A model generated the notes under the pieces. That model was given only the letters and a program-made list of their open reading frames with translations. It was not told the origin of the DNA and made no database searches. This document shows positions 36,485 through 48,474 of a stretch of 64,000 bases of DNA, piece by piece. Source of the DNA: Haemonchus contortus (taxonomy: Eukaryota > Nematoda > Chromadorea > Rhabditida > Trichostrongylidae); assembly GCA_000469685.2 (NCBI GenBank), contig LS997567.1:41034775-41098774 (forward strand). Direction: 5' to 3'. How positions within the stretch are numbered: the stretch's first letter is position 1; every line of letters begins with the position of its first letter. The translations under genes were made by a program, and so were the position numbers.

Positions 36485-37681
36485 TCATATCAGAAAGAAC
36501 GGGTAAGCTCGCCTTAGTTTTTGATTTACCATGAATGAAGGCATGAACTTTCTTCCTTTCACAGCTAGTCGTCGCTCACGGTTTGCACAAAATTTTTCAA
36601 TATATGCGCAAATCTTCTTATACAGAGAGCAGCTCAATGGTGTAGGAGACCTTTGAAATGTCCTCTGTTTCTGATCAAATAGGGCAGGATGATGGAAATG
36701 ATAACCTCGTGGTACTAAGCTGAATGGAATATATTGTGCAGGCTTTTCGTAAACAAGATAACAAAATCTACGATAAAGATCAGAGGCTGATACAAAATCA
36801 TCAAAATCTTTTAACCAGTCAATGCCATTGAGGCTATCATTGAGCATACCAAAATAAACATTCCAGTAGTCCAGCAAGGGCAATAAAGTGGGGGTAGAGC
36901 GCCGTATGTTCATGAAAAATTTCACAACACCGTGATCAGAATTAGCGAAGGGAGGAAGAAACATGACATTCAAAACGGCTGGGGAGATCGTTAGGATAAG
37001 GTCAAGTGTACGACCACCAAGAGTTGGCTGAGTCACAACTTGCTTTAAGCCACAGTTACAGAAGAATTTGAAGAGCTGCATAGAACTTGAGTTCAGCCAC
37101 TCAACTTTGATATTGAAGTCACCCAATAAAACACTGTCAGTACCGGAGAGCAAAAAACCAGCCAAGAGTTCAATAAGGCGCTCATCATCTTCAGTGGAAG
37201 AGTCAGGTGGGCGATACACAATAATAAATCGAACGCGAGAATATAAGGCATTGGGTAATAATTCAACACATAGTCCATCAGCTTTGAGGAATGTCTCATG
37301 TGCTATAACACGGGAATGAAGAAAACTTAAGAAAGGAAAAGAAAAAACAGCAAACTCCACCACCTCTCCTTCCGCTTCGATCTACACGAAATACATCATA
37401 AGGCAAATCACAAACAATTTCGGAATTTTTGAATCTAGGAATAACCAAGATTCTGAAACAAAAGCAAAGCCAGATTGATTCGTAGAAAGGAAGTAGTGGA
37501 GATGGTGAAGCTTAAGAACTAAATTACGTAAATTAAACCAAGAACCGTAAAGATGCTCTGATCTACCATGCAAGCTTAGATGTTTCCCGAGCTCGTCTTG
37601 ATAGCTCTGTAACATTTTTGAGCTGGCCATTGTAAACGACCCACTCATGCACACCTTTCGCCCTATTTCTATCTCTAGCAA
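36485..37681 (-). pseudogene. LINE ORF2 N-terminal endonuclease domain
   Basis: The longest intact piece (37363-36485, 292 codons) contains IIVYRPPDSS, VLLGDFNIKV, GGRTLDLIL and FANSDHGVVKFF, the conserved blocks of the exonuclease-endonuclease-phosphatase fold that nicks target DNA in non-LTR retrotransposons; Asn in GDFN and the SDH motif are retained. An upstream piece (37681-37382) supplies NQSGFAFVSESWL. A frame break near 37375 and a stop at 36485 separate it from the RT. Confidence 0.85.
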
Positions 37682-38249
37682 GCTGCCTTATTTCATAATC
37701 ATACTTCTTTTCTTCAGCGGTCATACTTTTGCGGACAAATGCACTTCCGAACTCAGAGTTTCATGGAAGACTCGCATTCTTCAATGCTTGTTGCCAATGA
37801 AAACGAGAGGGTAGCACAACTTTAACCAAACGAGGGCGGTCAGGCACTGATTTACCAATCCTGTAGATTTCAGTGTCCCGACACTTCACTTGGAGTACAT
37901 CTAGTTCCTTCTCAACCTTACCTTCCAAATCAGCTTGACGTTTAAAAGGTAGAGGTTTATCCTCAGCTTCACTGAGACCAGTAAAGACAAAACTATGCCC
38001 TCGCTTCTCTGACTCAACGAAGTCAGAGAATTCCTTAGGTATTTTATCAGCAAGGGCACAGAGCCTTTCATTAGTTTCTGGGTCAGTGTTGCGTGCGGTA
38101 ATAGCTTTCATCAATTCAGCTACCGTCATTTGAGTAGAGTCAGGAGTGGGACTAGCCTGCACTAAAGAAGTATCCAATGGTTGCGGAGACATAGTGGAGG
38201 ATGGACCACGAGCAATGCTATTCACCTCAGTACGTATGGTCCTAGGCAT
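37620..38249 (-). pseudogene. LINE ORF1-type protein, broken by a stop
   Basis: ATG at 38249 opens a 162-codon frame to a TGA at 37763-37761 (start MPRTIRTEVNSIARG; contains FSDFVESEKRGHSFVFTGLS and RPRLVKVVLPSRFHWQQAL). The sequence after the stop continues to look like the same protein (FVRKSMTAEEKKYDYEIRQL, then VHEWVVYNG), so the stop is premature. It resembles the ORF1 proteins of nematode CR1-like elements, which bind the element RNA; the assignment rests on position and my recognition of the pattern. Confidence 0.65.
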
Positions 38250-38979
38250 TATTCAAAAGTCAACTTACCTCAAGATAGCAAACGAAAAGCCAATAACCCC
38301 CCGTGGGCCTACTCGAATGAATTGATATACTGATATACAATATATTTCCCTTGTTTCCATGGGTCTCTTTTCACGGGAGGTGCCGAATACTTATGCAATT
38401 CGCTTACATCGAAGAATGGAGCGTTTTTTATCAGCTCAAGTGCATGGCGTCTGTGTGGGTGGGCAACGTGATTGGCTGACGCTCTTCTTTGTTCGTCCAT
38501 GCGGATCATCACGGCACTTGCGGTCTCCTCCCCATACTTTTTTCCACATCCCCACACTGAATCGGACAGACGGTACCCTGAGGTTCATAGATATTCTTAG
38601 ACGTAGATTATCGACAAGACTTTTGCCGCAGCGTTTTTTGCAGACTCGAGGAGAGGTTAGGAGATCCTTCAGTGAGCGTCTGAGATGGTATTCTCAACCC
38701 CACTTATCTTTTTCACTGAGGGTTCGCCCTCAAGGAAGGATCTGTAGACGCTTAGTGACGAGGCTACGTAGCGCGACCCCAGGCGGCGGGCAAGGAACTA
38801 AATCGCAGATCAAAAGTCACCGTTACCTGTCTAGAGACGTCTAGATTCAGATGCAGTGTTCTAGGAGCATTCACTGTTGTTGCGCTGGGTCAATTTAGAC
38901 CTCTCTCTCCTCTCACGAACTTCTCCGCGCTATATTCGGTTTTCCAGTTAATGAGGTGAGTGCTGCGGAATCCACAGAA

Positions 38980-40440
38980 CTATGCTTCAAGACCTACATC
39001 CACCTCGCTTCCCTTGTGAGTTTATAGGAAGATTCTGTCTTCGGAACATCGACGAAAAATATTATATCAGGTTCGTCGATTATCTTCAGGATGAGGTTAT
39101 GAAACAGAGAGTCTACAAGCTGCCAAGGGACGATCCTCTACATAGGGTCTTGCGTAGATACGCCGGAGTGAAGTCACGCGGGCTACCTGCCATCAATAAC
39201 AAACGTCCAAACTTGCGAAGCTATGCAGAGAAACGATTAAGGAAGATGCGAAAGAGAGAACAGCAGCAGTTACGGACGAAGCTGCCGAGGCTGGAAAGAG
39301 CATTCGCAAGCCCCGGCGGAGTTTCGTCGAATTCAAGATGACTTCCCCTCTTCGTACTGACGGAACAGTTACTGCATCTCGAAGGGGAATGGAGAAGGTT
39401 ATCTACGATTTCCGCTCAGATCTCTTCGACTTCCACGTCTATTTACTTACCTGCCACCTTAGACAAGACGGGTATGTCGTTCCCTCGGCTCTCCCTTCTG
39501 AAACCCTACATGTCATCAAGTCCATGAAAATTTCAATGGCGCCATGTCCTTATGGGACTAAAGGTACCAGCGTGCGAGTGGTGCAGTCTCTACAACGCTG
39601 TTTGAACTGACCTCCATTCGGGTGTGGCGAATAGGCGAGGTAATCGTTGAGCTCTTATGAAGCTCTATACAGGCCGTTTTCCGACCTTGCAGTGCCACAA
39701 ATGGTATTCGAGCGAGCCACGAATTCATCCCAGCGGCACATCCCAGAAGCTCTTTTTATCTTAAACTCTGTCTTTAATGAAGACGATGTGCATGCGAAAT
39801 GGGTCGGCACCCGATATTCTCTCCAAGCTAAACTGAAGGAATATCTCTGAATGCTCCAACGATGTGTATCTAGAACGAGATGTCCGACATTGCTCTAGAA
39901 CTGTGCAGAGTGAACACACTGTTAGCGGAGCATCGGTGAAGAACGGGTGGACATTGAAAAAGACAGCTTGCCCCCGGCTCTGCGTTCCTTTTCGACATAG
40001 CGGTCCTTCCAGCCTTGACATCTGCCTGTAAAACTTGGGCTCTACGCAAGCGGTATGGGTGTGCAGTCAGGGTCATTTAACGTGCTATGGTATGGACAAT
40101 GCGCATTGTTTCATTATTTATACGAAAGCAGAATGAAAACCGGTGTTCCAGGCTCTATAAGTGAGCGAAGATCAGGGATCACGTTGCTTGTTGAAGGAAT
40201 TGAAAATCATGTGGGCCGAACACTCCATGCTATGTCGTGATGACCGTTGAACCGAGGCAGCTACTGTATGGATCTCTCAGAACGTCAAGCAAGCACCAGG
40301 GCGGCTGTCAATGCAATGATCAGACTTCTCCACAAAAGCTTCAAACGGATGGAATACTGTACATTGCGTTATTCGAACTAGGACCATCCACTTTACTAGA
40401 CTGACTGGCGACAGGGACGAATGGCACCCGTTCTAGGAAA
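38980..40440 (+). mobile_element. RTE-type LINE remnant with deleted RT core
   Basis: Pieces appear in the order of an RTE ORF2. NIDEKYYIRFVDYLQD lies at about 39036; then TVTASRRGMEKVIYDF and ALPSETLHVIKS (39338-39550); then CMRNGSAPD with ISECSNDVYLERDV (about 39790-39890); then VFQAL at about 40150. A C-terminal stretch with DDR and ATVWISQNVKQAPGR follows at about 40230-40290. The catalytic RT palm expected between 39600 and 39780 is mostly absent. Frames change repeatedly. Similar fragments occur at 7209-7450 and 46890-47100. The part before 38980 (from about 38370) may belong to the same insertion but I cannot show it. Confidence 0.8.
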
Positions 40441-40602
40441 TCGATGATTAGGGGGAAGACAGTTGGCATAAGTGATTCTGTTTGACCTGGAGAGCTGGAT
40501 TGAACTGATATTGCCATTCCCTCTCCTTTTCATGAAAAACTTTTTTGCCGCATACATCTCTTCCTAATTTGGCAGATGTAGTAGAGGAGAAGAGCAGGAA
40601 TA

Positions 40603-40725
40603 AATCTCTGGAAGAACATGTACTTACACATATATAAGTGTACACATACATAGTGTGTGTACACTTAGAATCTCTGGAAGAACATTGTGTGTGTATGTGT
40701 ACACATACACACACTCATATATGCT
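40603..40725. repeat. Imperfect TG/CA microsatellite with a duplicated 17-bp flank
   Basis: Alternating CACATA/TGTGTG runs, partly inverted relative to each other, with 'aatctctggaagaacat' present twice (about 40604 and 40670). Replication slippage explains it. The following 0.8 kb (to 41599) holds no feature I can support. Confidence 0.75.
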
Positions 40726-41599
40726 TACGCACATCCACAATCAGCCCGTTATATAGAGTACGATATTTCCCCTGTAGCTATTTTCTTATCCGCGACTCGG
40801 GGTAAACTATTTGCTTCATTTTCTAAAGTTTTTTTCCAGAAATCTCGATATCTATAATAAAACATGAAGCGTGACTTACAAAAGCCAAAATCAAGGTTCG
40901 GCATAATGCAGATTTTGCTCAGCCTATTGCCGTGTTGATCTTGGTTTTGAAGTGAAACGAGGGTCCCAGCACGAATATGTTACGCAGTCAGGGCATACTG
41001 CTTGCGTCCCTGAGCGTCGCCCAATTTTTCATTTTCTGCCATCTACCTTCGCGTGCGGTTGTCTCGACTCTATGCCCTAAAATCAACGTTCCGTCCGTAG
41101 CTCCCTAAATTTCCCTCTGAGGAGTTACATGCTGAATGTTGTGCCTACTGCCACACACCTCAGTTTTCCTCCAACTGCTCTAGGCGGGCACTCATACTCT
41201 GCGTGCGGGGGAGCGCTCCCTGCCAGTGTAGTTGTTGGATGGGCTCGTGAATTGAGAAATTTGTTCTAATTCTCTTTTCAATTCAGACTCCTCAGGTTCT
41301 ATATCACAGTTAGAAGTAGAGTAGGTCTGCTGCAGTCTCGTTCTTTTTTAGACTTTCATTTTTTTTCAAAATTCTAAACAATCACAGATAACTTTCAGAT
41401 GTTCTAGGTGTGTGGAATTCACTTTAGAGGGTTGTTCACTCGCGGAATACATTTTGGAGCAGCTGCGATCTATCATTTCTTTGAATCCGATTCCGATGCC
41501 ATGATTAAGCAAAAAAAAAGCCGTCCTACCTCTCCATTCCAGAAAAAACACGGAAGTTTACGGTGGTCACACAGTTCTAAAGTGATTCAACCAGGAATC

Positions 41600-42752
41600 A
41601 TGGCTCAAACACCTGCTATTGGCGCATCATATCCGAGTGAGTATCACCTTGATAAGGTCTTCTCGTGAAACGGGACGTGTTGTTCGTGAGGTTTTGAGTT
41701 TGGTGAACATTATTGGCTGCTTCCAGACTTTGACGACGCAACAGACGTGCGTCCGTCCGTCGGTCCGTCGCATGCGTGCGAGCGACGGCAGCGCTAGCCA
41801 CTTGTTAAAACAGTGAACGCCGATGGATCACTTGCCAGTGTGGTCAGTAAGTTGCTAGCGCCTTAGTCGCTCGCACGCACGCGACGGACGGACGCACGTC
41901 TGTTGCGTCGTTGAAGTCTGAAGGCAGCCACTCATCACAACTTCACTTAGAAGGACCAGAATTCCGTTCTGAATTTTCCTGGTTGCCATTTTTGTTGAGA
42001 AGTGAAAGTTTGCGAATTCCAGGCCGTAAAAGAAGAGGCAACATGTTGGAATGGGAACAAGAAAATGACGAAATGTCTAAACCATCGAGCAGCGTGGAAA
42101 GGTACGTCAAAATAAACCAAAGCCTAGATTATGTTATTGTTCATGTTTTAGAACCAATGACGATTCTAAGCAATACTCGTCAGGGAATGAAAAACTCAAC
42201 AGGAAGACGAAGACGGCTTTAACGGCAAGTTACTACGCTTGATTTTCCTATATCAGATAATACTTGTTGGGGTTTGTCAATAAAAGCCTTAAATTTTTTG
42301 TAGCCCAGCTGCAACAGGTTTGCTGCCCTCTGTTTATTAAGGAGTAATAATCAAATCGATGCTGGGTTTCTTATGATCTCCATATTACATGACTAAGCTA
42401 TAAGCAACGGAAGCATTCGTTCTAAGCTAGGCAAAAAATAGGCCAATTGGGGCGTCACAAGGATGGGCGGAGTTTCTCACGAACTGCTGTCATATGTCCG
42501 TTGTCCCGTTGTATATGTACTAGCTTACTTACAATATATCAGATCTTTGGAAATACTATCTATTGCACCTAAAGTAGCGGAAAGCTTCACAGTAGATATA
42601 TAATAACCAACTTCAGGAAGTGACGAATAGAAATGGATCATCGGAGCCGACCTTGAAATCTAAAATTCGTCGATTCTTCAAGGTGCCACCGTACTATTTG
42701 ACCATTCGATCGTCAGAGGTTCATAAGCTCTGTACATTTGTTCGTGCACCAG
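41600..42752 (+). CDS. Small multi-exon gene, basic protein of unknown function, with a GC-AG intron
   Basis: Four exons chain in phase: 41600-41636, 42023-42101, 42152-42224, 42617-42752. The product starts MAQTPAIGASYPSRKRRGNM, continues LEWEQENDEMSKPSSSVER and NEKLNRKTKTALT, and then reads LKSKIRRFFKVPPYYLTIRS and VHKLCTFVRAP. It is rich in Lys/Arg with RKRRG as a possible nuclear signal. Intron 2 is 50 nt; intron 3 begins GCAAGT, the usual context of GC-AG introns. Exon 4 ends in phase 1 at GTAATA. The last exon is uncertain: an acceptor before 42895 gives a short end (122 aa, stop at 42938), whereas one near 42848 gives a longer hydrophobic end (IVLKVSREVFRMLCEIISLN). I recognise no domain. 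Intron 1 holds a foldback MITE. Confidence 0.6.
41714..41930. mobile_element. Foldback MITE with ~80-bp GC-rich inverted ends
   Basis: Left arm starts TGGCTGCTTCCAGACTT and contains GACGACGCAACAGACGTGCG; the right arm ends with the inverted copy and GGCAGCCA. The two arms match over about 80 bp with small gaps and include CGTCCGTCCGTCGG-type runs and GCGCTAGC at the inner ends. The 60-bp centre is unrelated. No transposase is encoded. It lies in intron 1 of the small gene above. Confidence 0.85.
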
Positions 42753-42938
42753 GTAATATTGGTAATTAGATAGTTATTCTTCATGTTACTTTATTAGAAG
42801 CTTATTGTTTGTCGGTGTTATTCATTATTGTTACTCTTGATGACTAGCGATAGTTCTCTGCCTACGCTTTTCACTAACAACTTTTACTAATCAGATTGTT
42901 CTCAAAGTTTCTCGAGAAGTATTCCGAATGTTATGTGA

Positions 42939-44327
42939 GATCATTAGCCTCAATCGTTATTTGGTGGTTGGTTGTCACGCTTAGTATATCCTTTTAATGT
43001 TGATTGATATGCTGATATGCTCAAGTGTTGTGTTTCGGTGAATTTTGTAATCCTTTGCATTTTTTACTTTCCATGGCTTCTATTAATAGACTTACATACT
43101 GGTTGTTCCAATGTTATTAAATAGATTAAATGTTCTCTCCGCGATTCTTCTGATTGGATATCTGTAGCTGTCTGTGACAGTTGACGATATCGATTTTTTT
43201 TCACTACGTGTGCGCGTGCGCTGAGCTTGACTTGTAATCCGTGGCTATATTAAGAGGGTCAGATATTGGCATAATGTTTCTGGCCACATGCTGAATTGAG
43301 GGTTTACCAGTAAGTTCGTCAACGTCTACAATAAACATGAGATGTAGGCGTAGCAAAAACAATTGCCCAATCGGTGCTGAGGGGATTCGCGCCGATTGGT
43401 CAATAGCCGTGTGTTCCATGGTGTCAGAGGTGTGTGGAAGCTGACCTGGAAGTTTCGCTGAAGTAATGCCACCACCATGTTTTGTTCTGTACTTAGTTGA
43501 GTTTTACAAGTATGAGTATTCGAAAGTGACCACAGAGTTGGTTACACAGTGAATTTTTTTTTATAGTTTGATGAGCTTGCATTGTTGTGTACAGGTAGCT
43601 GGATAGGGATTTCTGTAGACAGCTGTGTGGAAGCACTGTAAATGCAAATCAGTTGTTTGTTTTAGCGATTTGCTTCGAATCTGGGTTTCACAAGTTGTAC
43701 CATTTCTTCATTGCACTGTCTACCGTTTAGCTTGTTGGCAGTTGAACAGGTGTGTTCCGTTATCTTTAGCTCCCTGTTACTGAATATGAATGAAAATGCA
43801 GCATAAAAGCAAAATGCTAAGGTTTCAAGTTCTTACCGTGGTCCCAATGTTGTTTCATAAATAATATGTACTGATTCTCATTGAAAGTAGGAAGCAACAG
43901 AATGACAAAAGAAACTACAAAAATTAATACTACAGAAACACTCCAACCGAGTTTTTTTTTTGTGAACTAATCAACCTTAATTACGGTGTGATCATGAATA
44001 CTAAAAATAAATAATAGTGATAATTGCACGTATAATAATAAGTGCGCCGCGACAAATTGCGCTGCGATACCCGTGCAATTTGGGCGACTCCTGCGTTTAT
44101 CATTAAGACATAAAGCATGTACGCAAAACAGCGATATCGATTTGTTCATTTGAAGGAATCATTTGAGCATTTGCCGCGCAGTTTGCCGCACGCGTCAATG
44201 TTCCGCCTCCCCCTCACCTCCTTGCCTCATGTAGGAGGTCTCCATCCACCTGTTAAATATACGACGAATCTAAAGGGGAAACATTGGGCAAGGGTACAAG
44301 GTTGTTGGTTGGGTGAGGGGTATGGGC
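42939..44327. other. Intergenic, no supported gene; possible decayed foldback at 44040-44190
   Basis: AT-rich sequence without splice-linked coding exons. At 44041 ('gcgccgcgacaaattgcgc') and 44171-44192 ('ccgcgcagtttgccgcacgc') there are short inverted segments related to the ends of the elements at 3955 and 44328, suggesting an older, partly lost copy. Confidence 0.4.
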
Positions 44328-44561
44328 ACATTCACACAATTCTGGATGGACGCGCCAAACCGCGCGGCGAAATTCGTTGTGGTTCAACCGATTCTGGCGC
44401 CCATCACTGAGGCACAGATATTAAGTAGATCGGGTTAGTAGAGCCAGCTGATGCTACTTGTCTACCTTACCCCAAGTTTGCACCATAATGACAAGCGCCG
44501 TCTGTATCACCACGAATTTCGCCGCACAGTTTGCTGCGCCCATCCAGAATTGGGTGAATGT
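44328..44561. mobile_element. Foldback MITE, relative of the element at 3955
   Basis: Left end ACATTCACACAATTCTGGAT (44328 on) and right end are inverted copies over about 65 bp, both containing 'gcggcgaaattcgt'. The centre has an imperfect hairpin ('agtagatcgggttagtag' against 'ctacttgtctacctta') corresponding to the perfect hairpin of the 3955 element. The two elements share the GCGGCGAAATTCG block of their ends. Confidence 0.75.
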
Positions 44562-44775
44562 TCCGTCCCTCTTGGGTGAGCGGGGGTTTTGGTATGCGTT
44601 TGTGGGCTGGTTCCATGAGTAGATAGATATAAGTAGGTATTACAGGCAGCGCAACCCAGTGAAACGGCCGTAGGGAACACGAAAATTATGAGCTTCTAAA
44701 ATAACGACACCTTACTAATTGCTTATTCATCATTAATACTACCGTTTCGTTACAGTTAATTCGATACTGGAAGAG

Positions 44776-47700
44776 ATGCCGAAAGCAAAGAAAGCAAAGA
44801 AAGCAAAGAAAGTAAAGAAAGTACTGGAAGCACCACCAGTGGAAGTGTTGATAAGGACACAATGCCCACACGGCCCATCATGTAGACATGATGATCCCGT
44901 GGAGGAATTCAAAATGGTATGCGTTCATTAGATCTTGCTTTAGGATTACTCCCTATGGTACACAACTTGTGTTTTTTTGAAGAGTTGTCAAATACTCTTC
45001 TAAATCTGAAACGTAGTATTAGTTATAAACTAGTTACTTATAGGTATGCGAGGAGCAGAAAAGCGCAGTTATGGCAGCTATGAGAGCTGAAGCGGAGAAA
45101 CAGGCTCGCATGTCACGCAGGGAAAAAGCTAAAGCTAAACAGGAACCCAAGGTTATTGAGTTCACTGCTTACTGTCACAGATCCAGTCCTACTGAGGAAA
45201 TGAAAGCGAAGGAGGAGGATCAGGCATCCGAGTTACCAACCCCTCAGGCTCCTCAGGTGCTTCAGACATCACCGCGCAGCACCCACTCTACCAAAAACCC
45301 ACTTGAAGTCAATCAGCCATCTCAGGAGCTCCAGCTACCACCGGACATTCCGCGCTCCTCCGTGAAACAAGTCAAGGCCTATCAGGAATCTGAGGTACCT
45401 CAGACACCACTGAATACACCACACATGGCTGCAAGGAAGACCAAGGTCGCGAAGGCATCTGAGATGTTTCAGACTTCATCGGAATCTGCACAGGCCGCCG
45501 AAGTTGCAGCCAAAGTCGACCAGGCATCTTGTGGGCTTCAAACACCGTCGAACATCCCACGCTCCACCGGAAAGAAAACTAAAAATGATCAGGCATCCAC
45601 ATTACCTCCGACGCCATCAAGTACCCCAAGCTGCATCAAAAAGAGAATGAAGGTCACAACATCAACAGACGCGCCACAGAGTGCCGAGTTAGCAGTGGAA
45701 GCCGATCAGGGAAGTGATGCGCGTCTAACATCACCGGATTCTCCACAAACCGCAGAAATCAAAATGAAAGTCAATTTGTTGACTGAGGCATATCAGAAAT
45801 TGGGGAGGTCCCCTCGCTCAGCTGGTGCAGACATTGGAGACGATCAGACATCCGACTCACATGAGACACCTCCGCGTTCCCCATGCTCCGGCGGCGAGGA
45901 CATTACGGTCGATCAGGTATCTGAGTTGCTTCAGGCATCACCGGATTCTCCGCAGACCGCCGAAATGAAAGCCAAGATCGAACTATTGACTCGGGCTTAT
46001 CAGGAACTTGGGATATCCGATGAGGAAAGCGAAGCCGACACATTACCTCCGCCTCCCAAGACTTATGAGAACTCCCTACTTTCTGCAAAGGGCAGAGGTG
46101 ATCACTCACCCGAGGCACCAAAGGACCTGTCAAGCAGCGAAGAAATCCATGAGACACCTGAGGACCTTCAATTATTATTTGACGACCCCGAGTTACTGGA
46201 GAGCATTAAGAGGTTCTTGTTCTATGCCAATTCGAGTGATAATGACGATTCGGCATCGCGAAGACGTCAGAAGCCAGACATTTACGATGTGAAGACTGAG
46301 ACGGTATGTGTTTCAACTGTAATTCAATCCAATTAAGTTGCTTGATGTCGTTTTTTGAGGGCTCCTTAATTAAGCGGGAATCTTCCAATCAACCCTTTAG
46401 AGTTATTCAAATCAAGGGGAGTAACTAAATTATCACCGGACCATGCTTGCGTGACATGGGGTAACCTGCCACTATTTCACCCCTTTGAAGCTGTAAATAT
46501 TAGATCACATTTTTTACTGGTAGGATTTCAAAGGGTCGTATTCCTATAACTTTGAACGTCAAATTTTCAGTGAGTCTACTTAAATGTACAGTTCATAGTA
46601 ATTTTGAGGCGCCTCTTCCAAGTATGAAGTGTTGACTGAGAGCATCGATAACGAAGAAAGTGGAAGGATCTAAATAGTTCCCAAAATATACGGCTTTTTA
46701 GAAGTGGAATTGGGGTTTCGTTACATAACCATGTCGGAATAGATGGAGGAGGTATTTAGGAGACACTTGTGGAAATACATTTCTCGCAATTGCGTGTAAG
46801 GCATACTACAGTAAGCAAAAATTCTAAGAAAAGCCTTTCACCATCGCCATGAACCTCTACTGATGGTTGGAGTTTTCAACATATGTGCTCTGCTGCGAAT
46901 AGTGCAGCTCCTGGTACGTTGCCTAACACGTCCACCTTTAGGTGTAGGCATTGACGAAGACGGTTTTAAGCCCTTGACTATATTTAGAACGTTTTCCGGT
47001 CCAACAGCACCCTATGTGATCTTCTAGCGTGGCATAGGTCCGTTTCACTTGGGAACCTTTTTTATCGCGAACTATACCTTCAAGAAGACTCATCTATAAT
47101 GCTTGGAGAGAAAAACTGGTGCATCGCTTTTATCGGGGATTTCTTGCGGCTCCACCTATTCGCATACCGATCGATAACCGGAATGAAATTCTTATTTTTT
47201 TATTATAAGAACCTGTATTTTCCTCATAACCTAACCTGTACATTTTACTATTCTTATTTTAGGATGAGCACATATTTGCAATGAGCACTAACAGTCGCCT
47301 GACATACATAGAAACTTATCAATGCCGTGCAGGTATGCCATTTCGGTAAATCATTTTTTTGGTTTGGGTATTACTAGTGTAAGCAAATATGGAGATGCTT
47401 TGGATATGAATTCGAAAATTTTCAAATTTTCTAGCGACTAGCAGTTAATCAGTGTAAAGATAGTCGCTTACCAGTCAAAATGTAATCGTCAAGTCGAAAA
47501 ATGGTTAGGGTTGCTGGACTATATGCTTCGAAGAAAATGTGAATCACATGTATATCTTGCCGCGCGCAGTGGCCGCTCTTCGCGCCGCGCGGGTAACGCG
47601 GGTGACGCGTGCCATCATGTGTTGCACGTAAAATATATTTCAATATATTTTTTCATTTTCATTTGAATTTCGAAATTCAGAAGAAAGTGGAGGATGCAAC

Positions 47701-48079
47701 TTTGCTGGCACATTCAATTTCGAAGCGTAACGTTATTTTTGTTTATATTTTAACCTGGGGGCCTGAATCATGACGATTCAGTCACTTCGATTTCCTAAAG
47801 TATCCTATACTGCTCAGTGTTTTGTAACCAAATTTTCAGTTAGAAGCTATGTTTTTTTCAGTGTTGGTCTGCCTACGTGAGTTCGAGATGCTTATCAAAA
47901 GTCGATCGGATGACCATCAACGCATCCGAAACGTTACCTTGAAGTCTGCCAAAGCTCTGAAGAATCTAATTAATACGGTCTACAATATCTGTCAATCTGA
48001 GAACCTGCTCATGGAGGTAATGAAGCGTAGCTTAGAAATGGCATTTGAAAATTATTGTAAACCTTCTGGCTCTTCTTAA
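44776..48079 (+). CDS. Ser/Pro/Gln-rich repetitive protein, three exons, function unknown
   Basis: Exons 44776-44916, 45044-46303 and 47840-48079 join in phase 0 to give 546 aa. The N-terminus is a Lys-Ala repeat (MPKAKKAKKAKKVKK) from a 9-bp DNA repeat, then CPHGPSCRHDDP, a possible metal-binding knuckle. The large exon holds a degenerate ~30-residue repeat (DQAS-x-LQTPSNIPRST style) and two better copies of SPDSPQTAE followed by a coil, LLTEAYQKLG and LLTRAYQELG. The C-terminal exon is different in character, predicted helical (LREFEMLIKSRSDDHQRI, ALKNLINTVYNI), and ends PSGSS. Acceptor at 44754-44755 lies 20 nt upstream of the ATG. I recognise no family; the pattern suggests a disordered scaffold with a folded tail. 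If the second donor (46304) is skipped, the frame ends 11 codons later. Confidence 0.75.
46890..47100 (+). repeat. RTE-type LINE remnant in the intron of the repetitive-protein gene
   Basis: Contains 'tttatcgcgaactataccttcaa' style blocks in common with 7380-7420 and 39758-39778, all variants of one sequence, preceded by similar 'ccttgacta' and 'gtgatcttc' context. Too decayed for a frame. Confidence 0.4.
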
Positions 48080-48177
48080 GAATCAGAATCATGTTTCTGT
48101 TTGTTACTTTGTGCTATCGTATTTGTTTGTAGTGTTTTTTGCTTTGGAATTTGTCGCTGGTTGTGAAGCTATGCACA

Positions 48178-48183
48178 AATAAA
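48178..48183 (+). terminator. Candidate polyadenylation signal of the repetitive-protein gene
   Basis: AATAAA 98 bp after the stop codon at 48079, the first such hexamer downstream; a short 3' UTR typical of nematodes. Confidence 0.7.
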
Positions 48184-48474
48184 CTGTTTTTGGAATGAAA
48201 TCCTCTTGCGGTTTTGGAGGAGAGGGGCAGAGCTCATCCGTATTTCGGCATTTCGACTTGGTGCAAGATCATCGTAACAAAGTAGTTGGAGCATTGTAGA
48301 GAAGTTCTCAACAGAAACTACTGCTGTATCCTCATAATGACACTTCATCTGGGTCGGTATCGATTGGAGAGCACGATTGTTACTACGCGGATCCATCGAA
48401 AACCGCCTTATGCAAGTTTTATCCGGTGCAGGGCTAGCATTCAATATCTAGTGACTTTCTAATGAGGGCTAAAG

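Larger units (their letters stand above)
32100..38260 (-). mobile_element. Degenerate CR1-type LINE with nested insertions
   Basis: Reading the minus strand from about 38260 leftward gives, in order, an ORF1-type protein, an AP endonuclease-like domain, and reverse-transcriptase pieces ending near 32.1 kb. This is the ORF order of non-LTR retrotransposons. The body is interrupted by a mariner (32632-33902) and by a ~1.7-kb insertion (about 34205-35950) containing a tandem array. Stops and frameshifts throughout show it is inactive. The boundaries are approximate: no poly-A tail or target-site duplication could be fixed. Confidence 0.85.
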
